From an uncultured Poribacteria bacterium (lineage in GTDB: Bacteria; Poribacteria; WGA-4E; WGA-3G), in NCBI GenBank assembly GCA_951828385.1, contig OX639973.1, positions 4,455,200-4,519,199 of the forward strand: 64,000 bases of DNA, given 5' to 3'. The notes beneath the pieces are model-generated. The model was not told the DNA's origin, did no database searches, and worked only from the letters and a program-made list of their open reading frames with translations. This document shows, piece by piece, positions 25,717 to 34,361 of the stretch (the first letter of the stretch is position 1; every line of letters begins with the position of its first letter). The translations under genes and the position numbers were made by a program.

Positions 25717-26231
25717 ACGACGAGAAAAATTTAGAAGAGGGTTCTTACATTGATGGAAAAGGACGCACGCGCTGGTATCAGAACGATGAAATCGCGCTGA
25801 AATTCTTGGAACTTCATACTTTTCTGATTATCGCCGACTATCCAGAAGACCACGCGTCCCGATATCCGTGGTTGGCGAATTATATCTCTCGGTTTCCCGA
25901 ACCTATGTCGGATCTCATCGCCCAAGGACGATTGATAGAGGAAATTCCAGGGGCTGGTGAAGTCGTGGCGAAAATCGTTGAGGAATTTCTGAACACTGGC
26001 ACGAGCGCAAAACTGGAAGAATTCGCCGGTGATACACCACGAACCGTTGTGGAACTCGTGCCTATACCCGGATTGGGTGCCAAAACGATTAAGCGACTTT
26101 ATGAAGAAGTCGGTGTAGATAGTCTCGTCTCACTCCGCACAGCAATTGATGACGGGAAACTCAAGGGTTTCAAAGGCATCGGCAAAAAAACTTTGGAGAA
26201 ATTTGAGGCGTATCTTGATGAGGTTTTGTAG
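25713..26231 (+). CDS. Helix-hairpin-helix protein resembling the N-terminal region of PolX
   Basis: 172 residues. N-terminal helical part (NDEIALKFLELHTFLIIADY) followed by two HhH-type motifs, IEEIPGAGEVVAKIVEEFLN and PIPGLGAKTIKRLYEEVG, and a third, FKGIGKKTLEKFEAYL. The order matches the DNA-binding N-terminal part of PolX-family polymerases; the nucleotidyltransferase and PHP domains are absent, so it is a stand-alone DNA-binding protein. Start GTG at 25713 has GGAGG 8 bases upstream and overlaps the previous stop. Likely a DNA repair or structural role. Confidence 0.75.
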   Translation: MNDEKNLEEGSYIDGKGRTRWYQNDEIALKFLELHTFLIIADYPEDHASRYPWLANYISRFPEPMSDLIAQGRLIEEIPGAGEVVAKIVEEFLNTGTSAKLEEFAGDTPRTVVELVPIPGLGAKTIKRLYEEVGVDSLVSLRTAIDDGKLKGFKGIGKKTLEKFEAYLDEVL

Positions 26232-26259
26232 CACAAACTGCCAGTTTGATGGTAATCTT

Positions 26260-26362
26260 GTTCGTAGTAGGGCAATTTATTGCCCGTTGCTCTTACTGTG
26301 AGGTAGTGTGATAATGCACGGCGCATTTGGGCGAGTACGCCGCAAAATCGCATGACTACGAA
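26260..26362. repeat. Nested palindromic repeat, family 3, copy B
   Basis: Starts GTTCGTAGTAGGGCAATT and ends ACTACGAAC, with inner palindrome GGGCAATTTATTGCCC. The interior also has ATAATGCAC and GCGAGTACGCCGCAAAA words shared with the repeat at 19030-19069. Confidence 0.65.
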
Positions 26363-26406
26363 CTTACCCTCAAATTCAAAGTTGAAAGACTACTATAGGT
26401 GAAATT

Positions 26407-26877
26407 ATGGCAAACTCATTAACAACTGGCGAAACGGTTGATGGCAAGAAGCACGGGTATTGGGTTACATATTACGCGAACGGACATAAGCGGAGCGAAG
26501 GTGGTTATATTCATGGCAAGAAAGACGGACCTTGGATCAATTACCACAAGAACGGCAACAAGGCAGGCGAAGCCTCCTTCCGCGATGGAAAATACGAAGG
26601 GCCTTGTATCACCTATCATGAGAACGGGAACCTCAGATCCAGTGGAGCCTATCCGAAGCATGTCGGCAAATCCTACGACGGCAAAAAGGAAGGTCCGTTT
26701 TACGGTTACGAAGAGGACGGTGAGACGATATGGATCATCGTAACCTACAAAAAGGGAGGCAGCCGTGCGAAACCGGATGAATACCCGCTCGGTGTCTGTG
26801 ATGTTTGCAGTGAGGTCAGGCGTTTGGCATGGAAGGATACCTGTCCGAAGTGTGGTGCTGAACTGGAGCGACACTAA
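26407..26877 (+). CDS. MORN-repeat protein with C-terminal zinc ribbon (paralogue 1)
   Basis: 156 residues. Repeated GKKxGxW-type units (VDGKKHGYWVTYYANGHKRS, IHGKKDGPWINYHKNGNKAG, RDGKYEGPCITYHENGNLRS, YDGKKEGPFYGYEEDGETIW) of the MORN_2 / YwqK-like type. The C-terminus has CDVCSE and CPKCGA, a CxxC...CxxC zinc ribbon. A close paralogue is at 42781, on the other side of the accessory island. Role unknown; similar proteins are sometimes annotated as antitoxin-like, which I would not infer here. Confidence 0.8.
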   Translation: MANSLTTGETVDGKKHGYWVTYYANGHKRSEGGYIHGKKDGPWINYHKNGNKAGEASFRDGKYEGPCITYHENGNLRSSGAYPKHVGKSYDGKKEGPFYGYEEDGETIWIIVTYKKGGSRAKPDEYPLGVCDVCSEVRRLAWKDTCPKCGAELERH

Positions 26878-26948
26878 GACGGTGGACTCTATGAGTAAAC
26901 CGCAGTTGCTATCAAACCGAAGTCTACGCTTTTAGGTGTTGGGTACTA

Positions 26949-27371
26949 TCACTTATCACCTGAACCCGAGTGATGCGTTCCTTCACTCGCACCGTTAGCA
27001 CGGAGATCCGCTTTTGCGGCTTCATAGCCTTCTTTATAGGCTTCTTTTCTCACTTTTTCAATCTCTTTTGCGACCTCTTTTGCGATCCTCTGTTTCCGTC
27101 TATCGCGATATTCTTGCAAACGCGTAAGCATGACATCTACTCCTTCCTTGAAAATAGTCAACAGTGTCGAAAACGAGAAAACGTGAGGGACTTTTTCCCA
27201 AACAGCAACAAATGCCGGACCCAATGCCGTATACCACGCACCTTTTACCTGAAAAAAGTGATACAAAAAGATGACAACGAGCGTCAAAAAACCTATGATC
27301 GTAAAAAAAATCATAGCACTTTCGGTACTTCGTGTTGTAAACAACGTAGACCTGTCATTGTCATTCACCAT
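26949..27371 (-). CDS. Small membrane protein with cytoplasmic coiled coil
   Basis: 140 residues. One strong membrane helix near the N-terminus (AMIFFTIIGFLTLVVIFLYH), a second amphipathic segment, then a highly charged coiled coil (YRDRRKQRIAKEVAKEIEKV, RKEAYKEGYEAAKADLRA). Not recognised. GAGG precedes the ATG. Its architecture (membrane helix plus charged coiled coil) resembles the two small paralogues at 28.9-29.7 kb, though in a different order. Confidence 0.6.
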   Translation of the reverse strand: MVNDNDRSTLFTTRSTESAMIFFTIIGFLTLVVIFLYHFFQVKGAWYTALGPAFVAVWEKVPHVFSFSTLLTIFKEGVDVMLTRLQEYRDRRKQRIAKEVAKEIEKVRKEAYKEGYEAAKADLRANGASEGTHHSGSGDK

Positions 27372-27785
27372 AATCTTGCCTCATAACGATACCCTGATGG
27401 ATCGTCACTTAAAGGATACTACTTTTCGCGTCAACGTGTCAAGTCAAATTAAAAAATCCTTCATAGGGGTAATATAGCATGCAAAGTTCTATATGGGTTA
27501 TAATAGGATTTACCAAAGGTCACGACAAAAAATAAAAATCTTCTATAGGAGCAAGTGTTTTTGCTTGGGTATTTCTGCGGATTTCTTGTCGCTCGCGATC
27601 CCCTTGGAAACATCGCAAAAAAGTTTGTGTTTTAGAAGACAGATTTGTTATAATTTTAAAACCAGTTTTGGGTGGCACTGCTACGAGACGGTCCCCAACG
27701 CCGTTCTCTACCACCCTACCACTATAGCAAGTAGATAAAACTGACTGGTGACTGGAACCCCAAAACACGATAAACGGAGTACACG
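27372..27785. other. Non-coding gap with dispersed repeat word
   Basis: About 410 bases without a supported gene. Contains TTTTTGCTTGGGTATTTCTG at about 27557, the same word as at 9757 and 9980; its complement (ACCCAAGCAAAAAC) is at about 42732. No clear promoter or terminator seen. Confidence 0.45.
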
Positions 27786-28669
27786 ATGAACTTTGAGAAC
27801 CGAACGCTTTTTATTGCAGATAACCTTGATATTATGCGCGGTATGGATTCAGAGACGATTGACCTGATTTATTTGGATCCGCCGTTTAAATCGGGCAAAC
27901 AGTGGAAAGCACCGATCGGTTCACCCGCAGAAGGCGCGGAATTCAAAGACATCTGGACCGACGAGGATATCAAATACGAATGGCACGGCGTGATCGCTGA
28001 TGAACACGAGGAACTCTATCAGATAATCCAAGCGTCTGAAACCGTCTATGATAAGTCTATGAGGATATACCTAACGGCGATGGCGGTAAGATTGTTTGAG
28101 ATGCACCGTATTTTGAAGCCGACAGGTAGCATCCGCAGAAACCTCTCGCCCTTTTAGAACGCATCATCAAAGCGTCATCAAACCAAGGCGACATGGTATT
28201 AGACCCGTTCTGTGGGTGTGCGACAGCGTGTGTCGCAGCGGAGCGTTTACATCGGAAATGGGTCGGCATCGACATATCGCCCGATGCTGGGGACATCACA
28301 AAGCTACGCTTGTCGGATGAGGTCAACAAAGCCGCTAATTTATTCGATCCGTTGGCAGATGTGATTGTTCGCAAAGACGCACCGGAACGGACGGACAACG
28401 CCGAGGAGATAGCCATTCAGAGGCATTTACCGAGATACCAAACGCACAAACCCGAGTTGTTTGGTAGGCAGCAAGGCAAATGCAATGGGTGTCAATATTG
28501 GTTCCATTATCGCAACTTGACGGTAGACCATATCACACCACAAAGCAGAGGTGGCACTGACCATATAGAGAACCTACAACTGCTTTGTGCTGCGTGCAAT
28601 TCAACGAAAGGTAAAGGTACACAAGCAGAACTAATTTCACGATTGAAAGAACAAGGCGTGCTAAAATAG
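27786..28669 (+). pseudogene. Decayed DNA methyltransferase-HNH fusion (internal deletion and frameshift)
   Basis: The first 123 codons encode the N-terminal methyltransferase part (LIYLDPPFKSGKQW, MHRILKPTGSI) and then jump, out of frame, to DNA matching the intact gene's segment QKPLALL; the rest continues to 28669 with DPFCGCATACVAAERLHRKW and the HNH domain (CNGC, LTVDHITPQSRGG, CAACNSTKG). About 540 bases carrying the target-recognition region are missing relative to the intact copy at 30420. The 3' half is nearly identical in DNA to that copy, the 5' half much less so. Ribosome site GGAG before the ATG. The C-terminal ORF might still be expressed as a free HNH protein. Confidence 0.8.
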
Positions 28670-28692
28670 CAAGTCCAAAATAACGTATTACA

Positions 28693-28821
28693 TTTATAGT
28701 GAATCCTAAAAATAAATAGACACATTCGTAGCACAAACTTCCAGTTTGTGCCAGTCTGAATGCCTATTATAGGTATTCAGACTGTTTGAGAGTGCCCAAT
28801 TAATTCTAAACTTTACTATAA
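28693..28821. repeat. MITE-like element, family 2, copy B
   Basis: Ends TTTATAGT and ACTATAAAT are inverted and TA-rich. Inside: a GCACAAAC/GTTTGTGC hairpin and the palindrome GAATGCCTATTATAGGTATTC flanked by CAGTCT/AGACTG, then AGTGCCCAATTAA as in copy A (18991-19156). Confidence 0.65.
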
Positions 28822-28881
28822 ATATATATCATCTCCTTTTTCCAAATTAGGAACCGCCTCAAAATAAGCTGAAAATACCCA

Positions 28882-28910
28882 TTGACACACAAGCACAAAT
28901 ATGATTTACT
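28882..28910 (+). promoter_or_regulatory. Sigma70-type promoter
   Basis: TTGACA (28882-28887), 17-base spacer, TTTACT (28905-28910), 21 bases before the ATG at 28932, which has AAGGAG. Confidence 0.45.
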
Positions 28911-28931
28911 ATCTCTAAAAGGAGACACTCT

Positions 28932-29309
28932 ATGAAAAACATTCTCGTCCTCTCGATACTCTTTTCTGCGATCGCTTTGCCCGCTCTGGGTGAGTTAACC
29001 GATGCTGACCTTGATAAGATCCGCTTGATTGTCAACGAGGGGGTCAAGAAAGAGAACACGGCATCCGAAACCCGCATGAAAGAGTACATCAACTTGAAAC
29101 TCGATAATGTAAACAACCAAATCAAGACAAACAGTAGCGAAATAGGTGCCATCAGAAGCCAAATGAACGTCTTTATAGGCATCCCTTTACTCATAATAAC
29201 GCTACTTTTCGCATGGCGTGCTTTGAGGGACCGGGCAAACGACAAACAGATACAAGCACTCATCGCTGAAAACGAGCACCTAAAACGCCAACAGACCATA
29301 ACACCATGA
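28932..29309 (+). CDS. Small membrane protein with signal peptide and coiled coil (tandem paralogue 1)
   Basis: 125 residues: cleavable signal (MKNILVLSILFSAIALPALG), a helical extracytoplasmic segment (LTDADLDKIRLIVNEGVKKE), one membrane helix (MNVFIGIPLLIITLLFAW) and a short basic cytoplasmic coiled coil (KQIQALIAENEHLKRQQ). Not recognised as a named family. The next gene is a close paralogue, with an identical start ELT-[DE]-ADL and the same layout. AAGGAG lies 10 bases before the ATG. Confidence 0.7.
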   Translation: MKNILVLSILFSAIALPALGELTDADLDKIRLIVNEGVKKENTASETRMKEYINLKLDNVNNQIKTNSSEIGAIRSQMNVFIGIPLLIITLLFAWRALRDRANDKQIQALIAENEHLKRQQTITP

Positions 29310-29353
29310 AGGGCATATCGGTTTAGTGCTTGAAATTAGGCAAGGAACACCGC

Positions 29354-29719
29354 ATGAAAACCATACTCGCCCTCTCGATACTCTTTTGTGTGATCGCTCT
29401 ACCAGTTCTTGGTGAGTTGACGGAGGCGGATCTCAACCAGATACGCTTGATTGTCAAAGAAGAAATCAAGAAAGAGATCACCAGTGCCGAGAAACACATA
29501 AATGAGCATACCGATGTCAAAATAGACAGTCTGAAAACACCCTTCGCATGGCTCATAGGTATCCTTGTCGCTCTGATAGCACTCATAGGTATTCCTTTAG
29601 TCGTTGTGACAATCATAGTAGGTTGGCGAAGCGTTAAAGACAACTCACAAGAAAAAATCAATCGAGAACTCCGAGAAGAAATCGAAGCACTGAAGCAACA
29701 GCGGGTGGTAAACCGCTAA
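29354..29719 (+). CDS. Small membrane protein with signal peptide and coiled coil (tandem paralogue 2)
   Basis: 121 residues: signal (MKTILALSILFCVIALPVLG), helical segment (ELTEADLNQIRLIVKEEIKK), membrane helix (WLIGILVALIALIGIPLVVV), then a charged tail (REEIEALKQQRV). Same organisation as the preceding gene, so a tandem duplication. ATG at 29354 chosen because it starts the signal peptide; AAGGA lies upstream. The likely topology is a single membrane pass with helical stalks on both sides. Function unknown. Confidence 0.7.
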   Translation: MKTILALSILFCVIALPVLGELTEADLNQIRLIVKEEIKKEITSAEKHINEHTDVKIDSLKTPFAWLIGILVALIALIGIPLVVVTIIVGWRSVKDNSQEKINRELREEIEALKQQRVVNR

Positions 29720-29735
29720 CAAAGCACCGTGGGTG

Positions 29736-30221
29736 ATGTTCGTATACTTCATCAAAACTCTTGAATATAAGATCAACATACTCGTAGATAATGAAGATAC
29801 TCAAGGTCTCATAGAAACCACTCGAAAGTTTCGATGGATAAAGGCGATTTTCTTCTGTAAGTGCTTTTTAGACCTGCTCATCATCGTTACAACAATTATT
29901 TTTTGTAAACTTTTCGCAGTCATTTATCTCGGAATACGAACAGTCGGCGTTGACATAGTTCAAATAGCTCAAATCAAGTGGGGGGTCTTACCCATTCATG
30001 CGGGTGTGGCGTTGGCGATTTACCTGTTCAAATACTTTTTCAGTGTTATGTGTTTTTTACTTATTTTGGAAAATTCACTTTCATTAATTTCACTTAATTA
30101 CTGGATGCTTTTTTTACTGGTAGTTCTGGTGAGGACGCTCGGTGCAGATTTTATTAAGATGTTCTTGACCATTCGATTTCTTTTGTCTGGACGTACTTTA
30201 GATGATTTTTTACACAAGTAG
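29736..30221 (+). CDS. Hypothetical multi-pass membrane protein
   Basis: 161 residues with four hydrophobic segments (FFCKCFLDLLIIVTTIIFCK, LPIHAGVALAIYLFKYFFSV, MCFLLILENSLSLISL, WMLFLLVVLVRTLGADFIKM) and a charged N-terminus. Not recognised. It follows the two small membrane paralogues on the same strand after 16 bases, so may be co-transcribed. Start could be GTG 29733 or ATG 29736; no clear ribosome site. Confidence 0.55.
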   Translation: MFVYFIKTLEYKINILVDNEDTQGLIETTRKFRWIKAIFFCKCFLDLLIIVTTIIFCKLFAVIYLGIRTVGVDIVQIAQIKWGVLPIHAGVALAIYLFKYFFSVMCFLLILENSLSLISLNYWMLFLLVVLVRTLGADFIKMFLTIRFLLSGRTLDDFLHK

Positions 30222-30239
30222 GAGTAATATAGAAATATC

Positions 30240-30383
30240 ATGAAAGGCACAAGACCCCTAAATAATTCAGAAATCAGTCGTGTATCATCCGCTTTCACCG
30301 GAAACCCGTATGAAATTCGCAATCGCGGTTTATTCATGATAGGCGTTTCCACTGGCGGACGTGCTAAATTTGTTGTTTGCTAA
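30240..30383 (+). pseudogene. Tyrosine recombinase (phage integrase) fragment, start of catalytic domain
   Basis: 47 codons: MKGTRPLNNSEISRVSSAF, then EIRNRGLFMIGVSTGGRAKF. This matches the opening of integrase catalytic domains (...RPL-x(4)-E-[IV]...RN-[RK]-[AG]-LF-x(2)-G-x(2)-TG-x-R), where the last Arg is the first catalytic residue. The frame ends eight codons later, so the His, Arg and Tyr residues are missing. It marks a decayed integrative element. A separate N-terminal integrase fragment is at 38765-38950. Confidence 0.6.
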
Positions 30384-30419
30384 GCATAATAAGCCGCTGA
30401 TCGCTTAGGAGGTGTATGC

Positions 30420-31829
30420 GTGAATGCTAATGTTAATCCCAAGACGATATTTACGGGTGATAATCTGCCTATCATGCGGGGCATGAATAGCAAATCGGTT
30501 GACTTGATATATTTAGATCCGCCGTTTAATTCTAATGCCAACTACGCAGCACCTATCGGTTCAGAAGCAGCGGGCGCAGAATTCAAAGATACATGGACGC
30601 TGAATGATGTTGACGCTGCTTGGCTTGACCTGATTGAAGCGAAACATTCGGCACTCAACAGGGTTATCCACGCAGCAATGACAGACTCCGATAAATCGTA
30701 CCTGATTTACATGGCGGTTCGGTTATTGGAGATGCATAGGATACTCAAATCTACTGGGTCTATCTACCTACACTGTGATCCGACAATGAGCCATTATCTG
30801 AAGTTGGTTATGGATGCGGTGTTTGGGAAGTGGAACTTTCGGAATGAAATCGTCTGGCAGAGAACCAATGCACATAACCTGAAAGCAAAGTACTTTTCCA
30901 AAACGCATGATGTGTTGCTGTTTTATTCTAAAGACAAAGATTATACTTGGAATAAACAATACACTGACTACTCGCAGGCACAACTCTCCCGCTATAAAAA
31001 GGATGAAACTGGACGGCTTTACACAGGTCGAGACCTAACAGTTTCATCCGGGGGGAATCGCAACTTTCAATGGAGAGGAAGTCGTCCGGCTTCAAATCGA
31101 AGTTGGGGGGCATCTCTTGAGCAATTGGAGAGATGGTATACAGAAGGTCGTATCTTACTCAAAAAAGATGGAACACCACGGCTTGACGGGTTAAAAGTGT
31201 ATCTTGACGAATTACCTGGAAAACAAATTCCTGCAATTTGGACAGATATTTCGCGAATTGGAAATACCAGCAAAGAGCGTCTTGGCTATCCAACCCAAAA
31301 GCCTCTTGCTTTACTTGATCGCATCATCCAAGCATCATCCAACGAAGCCGACATCGTATTAGACCGGTTCTGTGGATGTGCGACAGCGTGTGTCGCAGCA
31401 GAGCGTTTACATCGGAAATGGGTTGGCATAGACATATCACCCGATGCTGAGGACATCACAAAGCTGCGATTGTCGGATGAGGTCAGCAAAGCCTCTAATT
31501 TATTTAATCCGTTGGCAGATGTGATTGTTCGCAAAGACGCACCGGAACGGACGGACAACGCCGAGGAGATAGATATTCAGAGGCGTTTACCGAGATACCA
31601 AACGCACAAACCCGAGTTATTTGGTAGGCAGCAAGGCAAATGCAATGGGTGTCAATGCCCGTTCCATTATCGCAACTTGACGGTAGACCATATCACACCA
31701 CAAAGCAGAGGTGGTACTGATCATATAGAGAATCTACAGCTGCTTTGTGCTACGTGCAATTCAACGAAAGGTAATGGTACACAAGCAGAACTGATTTCAC
31801 GATTGAAAGAACAAGGCGTGCTAAAATAG
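30420..31829 (+). CDS. Beta-class DNA methyltransferase fused to a C-terminal HNH nuclease domain
   Basis: 469 residues. Amino-methyltransferase motif IV LIYLDPPFNSN (Asp33-Phe36) comes first and motif I (VLDRFCGCATACVAAERLH) late, around residue 312, the order of the beta class. The middle (FRNEIVWQRTNAHNLKAKYF) probably includes target recognition. Residues about 400-455 form an HNH domain: CNGC, LTVDHITPQSRGG, NLQLLCATCNSTKG. The motif I Pro is Arg here (DRF, against DPF in the decayed copy). GTG start with AGGAGG 8 bases upstream. Likely a chimeric restriction-modification or nickase-type enzyme. Confidence 0.85.
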   Translation: MNANVNPKTIFTGDNLPIMRGMNSKSVDLIYLDPPFNSNANYAAPIGSEAAGAEFKDTWTLNDVDAAWLDLIEAKHSALNRVIHAAMTDSDKSYLIYMAVRLLEMHRILKSTGSIYLHCDPTMSHYLKLVMDAVFGKWNFRNEIVWQRTNAHNLKAKYFSKTHDVLLFYSKDKDYTWNKQYTDYSQAQLSRYKKDETGRLYTGRDLTVSSGGNRNFQWRGSRPASNRSWGASLEQLERWYTEGRILLKKDGTPRLDGLKVYLDELPGKQIPAIWTDISRIGNTSKERLGYPTQKPLALLDRIIQASSNEADIVLDRFCGCATACVAAERLHRKWVGIDISPDAEDITKLRLSDEVSKASNLFNPLADVIVRKDAPERTDNAEEIDIQRRLPRYQTHKPELFGRQQGKCNGCQCPFHYRNLTVDHITPQSRGGTDHIENLQLLCATCNSTKGNGTQAELISRLKEQGVLK

Positions 31830-31889
31830 CAAGTCCAAAACAACTTATTACGTAATTTTTTATTAAACATAACAGACAGGAGATAATCA

Positions 31890-32936
31890 GTGCTGAAAAA
31901 GGTCGTAAATTTAATTACCATCCTTACCATCCTTGCCACCACTACCTGTACAAGCGAGGATACTTGGAATTGGGAAGATGATATCAATATAGATAATATC
32001 CAAGAAGACCAATGGATTTTACCCGAAAACCCAACTGTTAGAGGGCATAGAGATTCAATAAGGGAAATTCGGTATTCCACTGATGGGAAAGTGCTTGCTG
32101 TAGCAAGGGGCTATGGCATTACGCTATACAATATAGAGACAAGAAAAGAAATCTTCGTACTCTCTGGTCACACAAATTGGGTTCAATCCATATCTTTAAG
32201 TCCTGCTGGAGAAACACTCGCAAGTGCAAGTTGGGATAAGACTATCCGTCTTTGGGATACCAACACAGGTACGCTCAAATATACACTCACCCAACCTAAA
32301 GATTGGACATGGAGCGTATCTTTCAGTCCAACTGGAGAGACACTCGCAAGCGGAAGTTGGGGTACTATCTACCTATGGAATACCGGTACAGGAAAACTCA
32401 AAGAAACATTTACGAACCCAGATAAGTGGGGAGAGATTAAATCTATATCCTTCAGTCCAGATGGTCAAACGCTTGCAAGTTCAAGTGAAGACAAATACAT
32501 TGATATCTGGGATGCCAATACAGGAGAACTCGAAAAAACATTACCACCTACTAACCAATTTGGAGAAATAAATTACATATCGTTCAGTCCGGATGGTAAC
32601 ATGCTTGTAAGTGCAAGTGAAAAAACAATCCAATTGTGGGATATTAACACAGGAAAACTCAAAAAAATACTCACTGGACATAAAAATTGGGTCGAAGACA
32701 TAGCTTTCACTCCAGATGGACACACATTTGCAAGTGCAAGTAGATATGGAGATGTCCGCCTCTGGGATACCAGCACGGGGACTCTCAAACACACACTCAC
32801 CGCATATCGTGAAAATCAGCATGGAAGGTTTCGGGACCCTAAATGGACGGTAGCCTTCAGTCCGGATGGAAACACACTCGCGGCTGGAAGTGATTTTGGA
32901 ACAATTTACTTCTGGAGACACAGAAAAAAGTTTTAA
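31890..32936 (+). CDS. Secreted WD40-repeat protein
   Basis: 348 residues. N-terminal hydrophobic signal ending in LATTTCTSED (possible lipoprotein Cys), then seven WD40 blades with the usual ends: VLSGHTNWVQSISLSPAGET, SASWDKTIRLWDTNTGTLK, SVSFSPTGETLASGSWGTIY, SISFSPDGQTLASSSEDKYI, YISFSPDGNMLVSASEKTIQ, DIAFTPDGHTFASASRYGDV, TVAFSPDGNTLAAGSDFGTI. GTG start 60 bases after the methyltransferase stop with AGGAG upstream. Likely a periplasmic or surface interaction protein; it may be island cargo. Confidence 0.85.
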   Translation: MLKKVVNLITILTILATTTCTSEDTWNWEDDINIDNIQEDQWILPENPTVRGHRDSIREIRYSTDGKVLAVARGYGITLYNIETRKEIFVLSGHTNWVQSISLSPAGETLASASWDKTIRLWDTNTGTLKYTLTQPKDWTWSVSFSPTGETLASGSWGTIYLWNTGTGKLKETFTNPDKWGEIKSISFSPDGQTLASSSEDKYIDIWDANTGELEKTLPPTNQFGEINYISFSPDGNMLVSASEKTIQLWDINTGKLKKILTGHKNWVEDIAFTPDGHTFASASRYGDVRLWDTSTGTLKHTLTAYRENQHGRFRDPKWTVAFSPDGNTLAAGSDFGTIYFWRHRKKF

Positions 32937-33039
32937 CGCTCTTCCGTCAAATTCCTCTGCTTTAGCTTGCGGAATGTAGACGGAAATCCATGGTGTGAAG
33001 TGCCAACGTTTACTTAAACCCAAAATTGAAGGAGTATAA

Positions 33040-33462
33040 ATGCTTACTAACGATATTTTCTCAAAAGATGTATTGTGTAACATAATTACAGATAATTTAG
33101 ACATTTTGCGCCAGTGTATTGAGGGCACAATTTACCAGCAATGGACAGCTGTTGTACTGCTAATGCAATTTATAGAATATTTGCTAAAGTATAAAATCCA
33201 GAGTGCTGGCGAGCGTTTTTGCAGAATACACAAGATCAAAGAGCTTTATTGTGATCTTACGAACGGCGAACGGAACGCCATAGAAAGAATCTTTACCAAG
33301 TTGATGAAGGATCGTAAGGTCAGAGATCCAAACAGTTTTGACTCTATAGAGGAATTCGCGAGACGATATAATAAAGCATATCAGTATTATTGGCGTTATG
33401 GCATACTTAATACCAATTCTAACTCGGACGAGGAGTGCTTTTATCTTGCAGATACGGTTTGA
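33040..33462 (+). CDS. HEPN-like helical protein
   Basis: 140 residues, all-helical, cytoplasmic. The pattern WTAVVLLMQFIEYLLKYKI, then HKIKELYCDLTNGERNAIER and RRYNKAYQYYWRYG, resembles HEPN domains (helical bundle, HK[IL] after the second helix), many of which are toxins or defence RNases; the catalytic R-x(4-6)-H is not evident. GAAGGAG lies 5 bases before the ATG. It is followed by a small-gene operon interrupted by an IS982 element. Assignment is by pattern only. Confidence 0.55.
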   Translation: MLTNDIFSKDVLCNIITDNLDILRQCIEGTIYQQWTAVVLLMQFIEYLLKYKIQSAGERFCRIHKIKELYCDLTNGERNAIERIFTKLMKDRKVRDPNSFDSIEEFARRYNKAYQYYWRYGILNTNSNSDEECFYLADTV

Positions 33463-33509
33463 AACAATAAACACGGGACTCGTGAGTCCTAATTTTCAAG
33501 GAGATTCCT

Positions 33510-34199
33510 ATGACGAGAAACGAACGTATCACTACAATTCTGGCAAGAATCAGGCAGATCGCCCCCGATCCACTCCCCAGAGATAATACAGTGTTAGATC
33601 AATCGCCAGCTGTTAAAGTTATCAATTCCGTCCTATCGCTGGGTCTGGGTTATAGAAAAGTCGAAAAGAAACTCGATGCTTTTCAGGAGAACAACCCTGA
33701 TGTCAGACAGGTCACCGAATTAGCTGCTTTTATCAAAGAAGACTATCAAACCCCTATTGATTTCCTGAACAAAGAATTCAACTACGAGCATAAACCGAAA
33801 AGCATAAGGAAAGCAAATGCCATCAATTCTGTGTGCGAAAAACTTTGTGGTATTATAAATGCATCGCCAAGCGTTCCTGAAGAAGATACCATAGGACAGT
33901 GGGCACTTCGGGCTAAACCAAAAGGGTATCGCGTATGGAATATCACAGAATTTAGAATCGCTGGTTTTCAGTGGTTACGGGTGCTCTTTGGTGCGGACAC
34001 TTCCAAGCCTGACACACATATCCTTAACTTTTTAGCTGACACCTTAAACGAGAAGTTCCCGCAAACAAATGAAAAGAAAAAATTAGAGGCGGTTAATCTT
34101 ATAGAAGAAACCTCTGCGCGTTCAGAGTTTTCCGCGCGGGATATTGATCGTATCATTTGGGCTTTTATGTCGGAAAAAAAGAGCGATAAATGTGAGTAG
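33510..34199 (+). CDS. Hypothetical helical protein, weakly HhH-glycosylase-like
   Basis: 229 residues, predicted all-helical and cytoplasmic. The segment FRIAGFQWLRVLFGADTSKP, then DTHILNFLADTLNEKFPQ, faintly resembles the HhH-GPD glycosylase core (a glycine loop followed by a helix and D-T-H), but the catalytic Lys/Asp cannot be assigned. AAGGAG lies 7 bases before the ATG. It is followed after 4 bases by a 34-residue membrane peptide gene, suggesting an operon with 33040 upstream. Confidence 0.6.
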   Translation: MTRNERITTILARIRQIAPDPLPRDNTVLDQSPAVKVINSVLSLGLGYRKVEKKLDAFQENNPDVRQVTELAAFIKEDYQTPIDFLNKEFNYEHKPKSIRKANAINSVCEKLCGIINASPSVPEEDTIGQWALRAKPKGYRVWNITEFRIAGFQWLRVLFGADTSKPDTHILNFLADTLNEKFPQTNEKKKLEAVNLIEETSARSEFSARDIDRIIWAFMSEKKSDKCE

Positions 34200-34203
34200 A
34201 GAC

Positions 34204-34308
34204 ATGAGCGACATTCGGACTGACCGGCATTTTTGGACGCTTGCAATAGGTCCAACAGGGATGGTAGTTTTGGTTGTAGTTAAACTTTTAGGTGGACTAT
34301 GGACATGA
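34204..34308 (+). CDS. Tiny single-pass membrane protein
   Basis: 34 residues: MSDIRTDRHFWTLAIGPTG then MVVLVVVKLLGGLWT, one hydrophobic helix. It lies 4 bases after the stop of the gene at 33510, and its own stop overlaps the next start as ATGA. That packing is typical of a real small gene in an operon. No family is recognised. Confidence 0.4.
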   Translation: MSDIRTDRHFWTLAIGPTGMVVLVVVKLLGGLWT

Positions 34309-34361
34309 ATTATAAGTCTGCTTGGAATATTGTTTTTACTTATAACCGAATTACTCAATTA

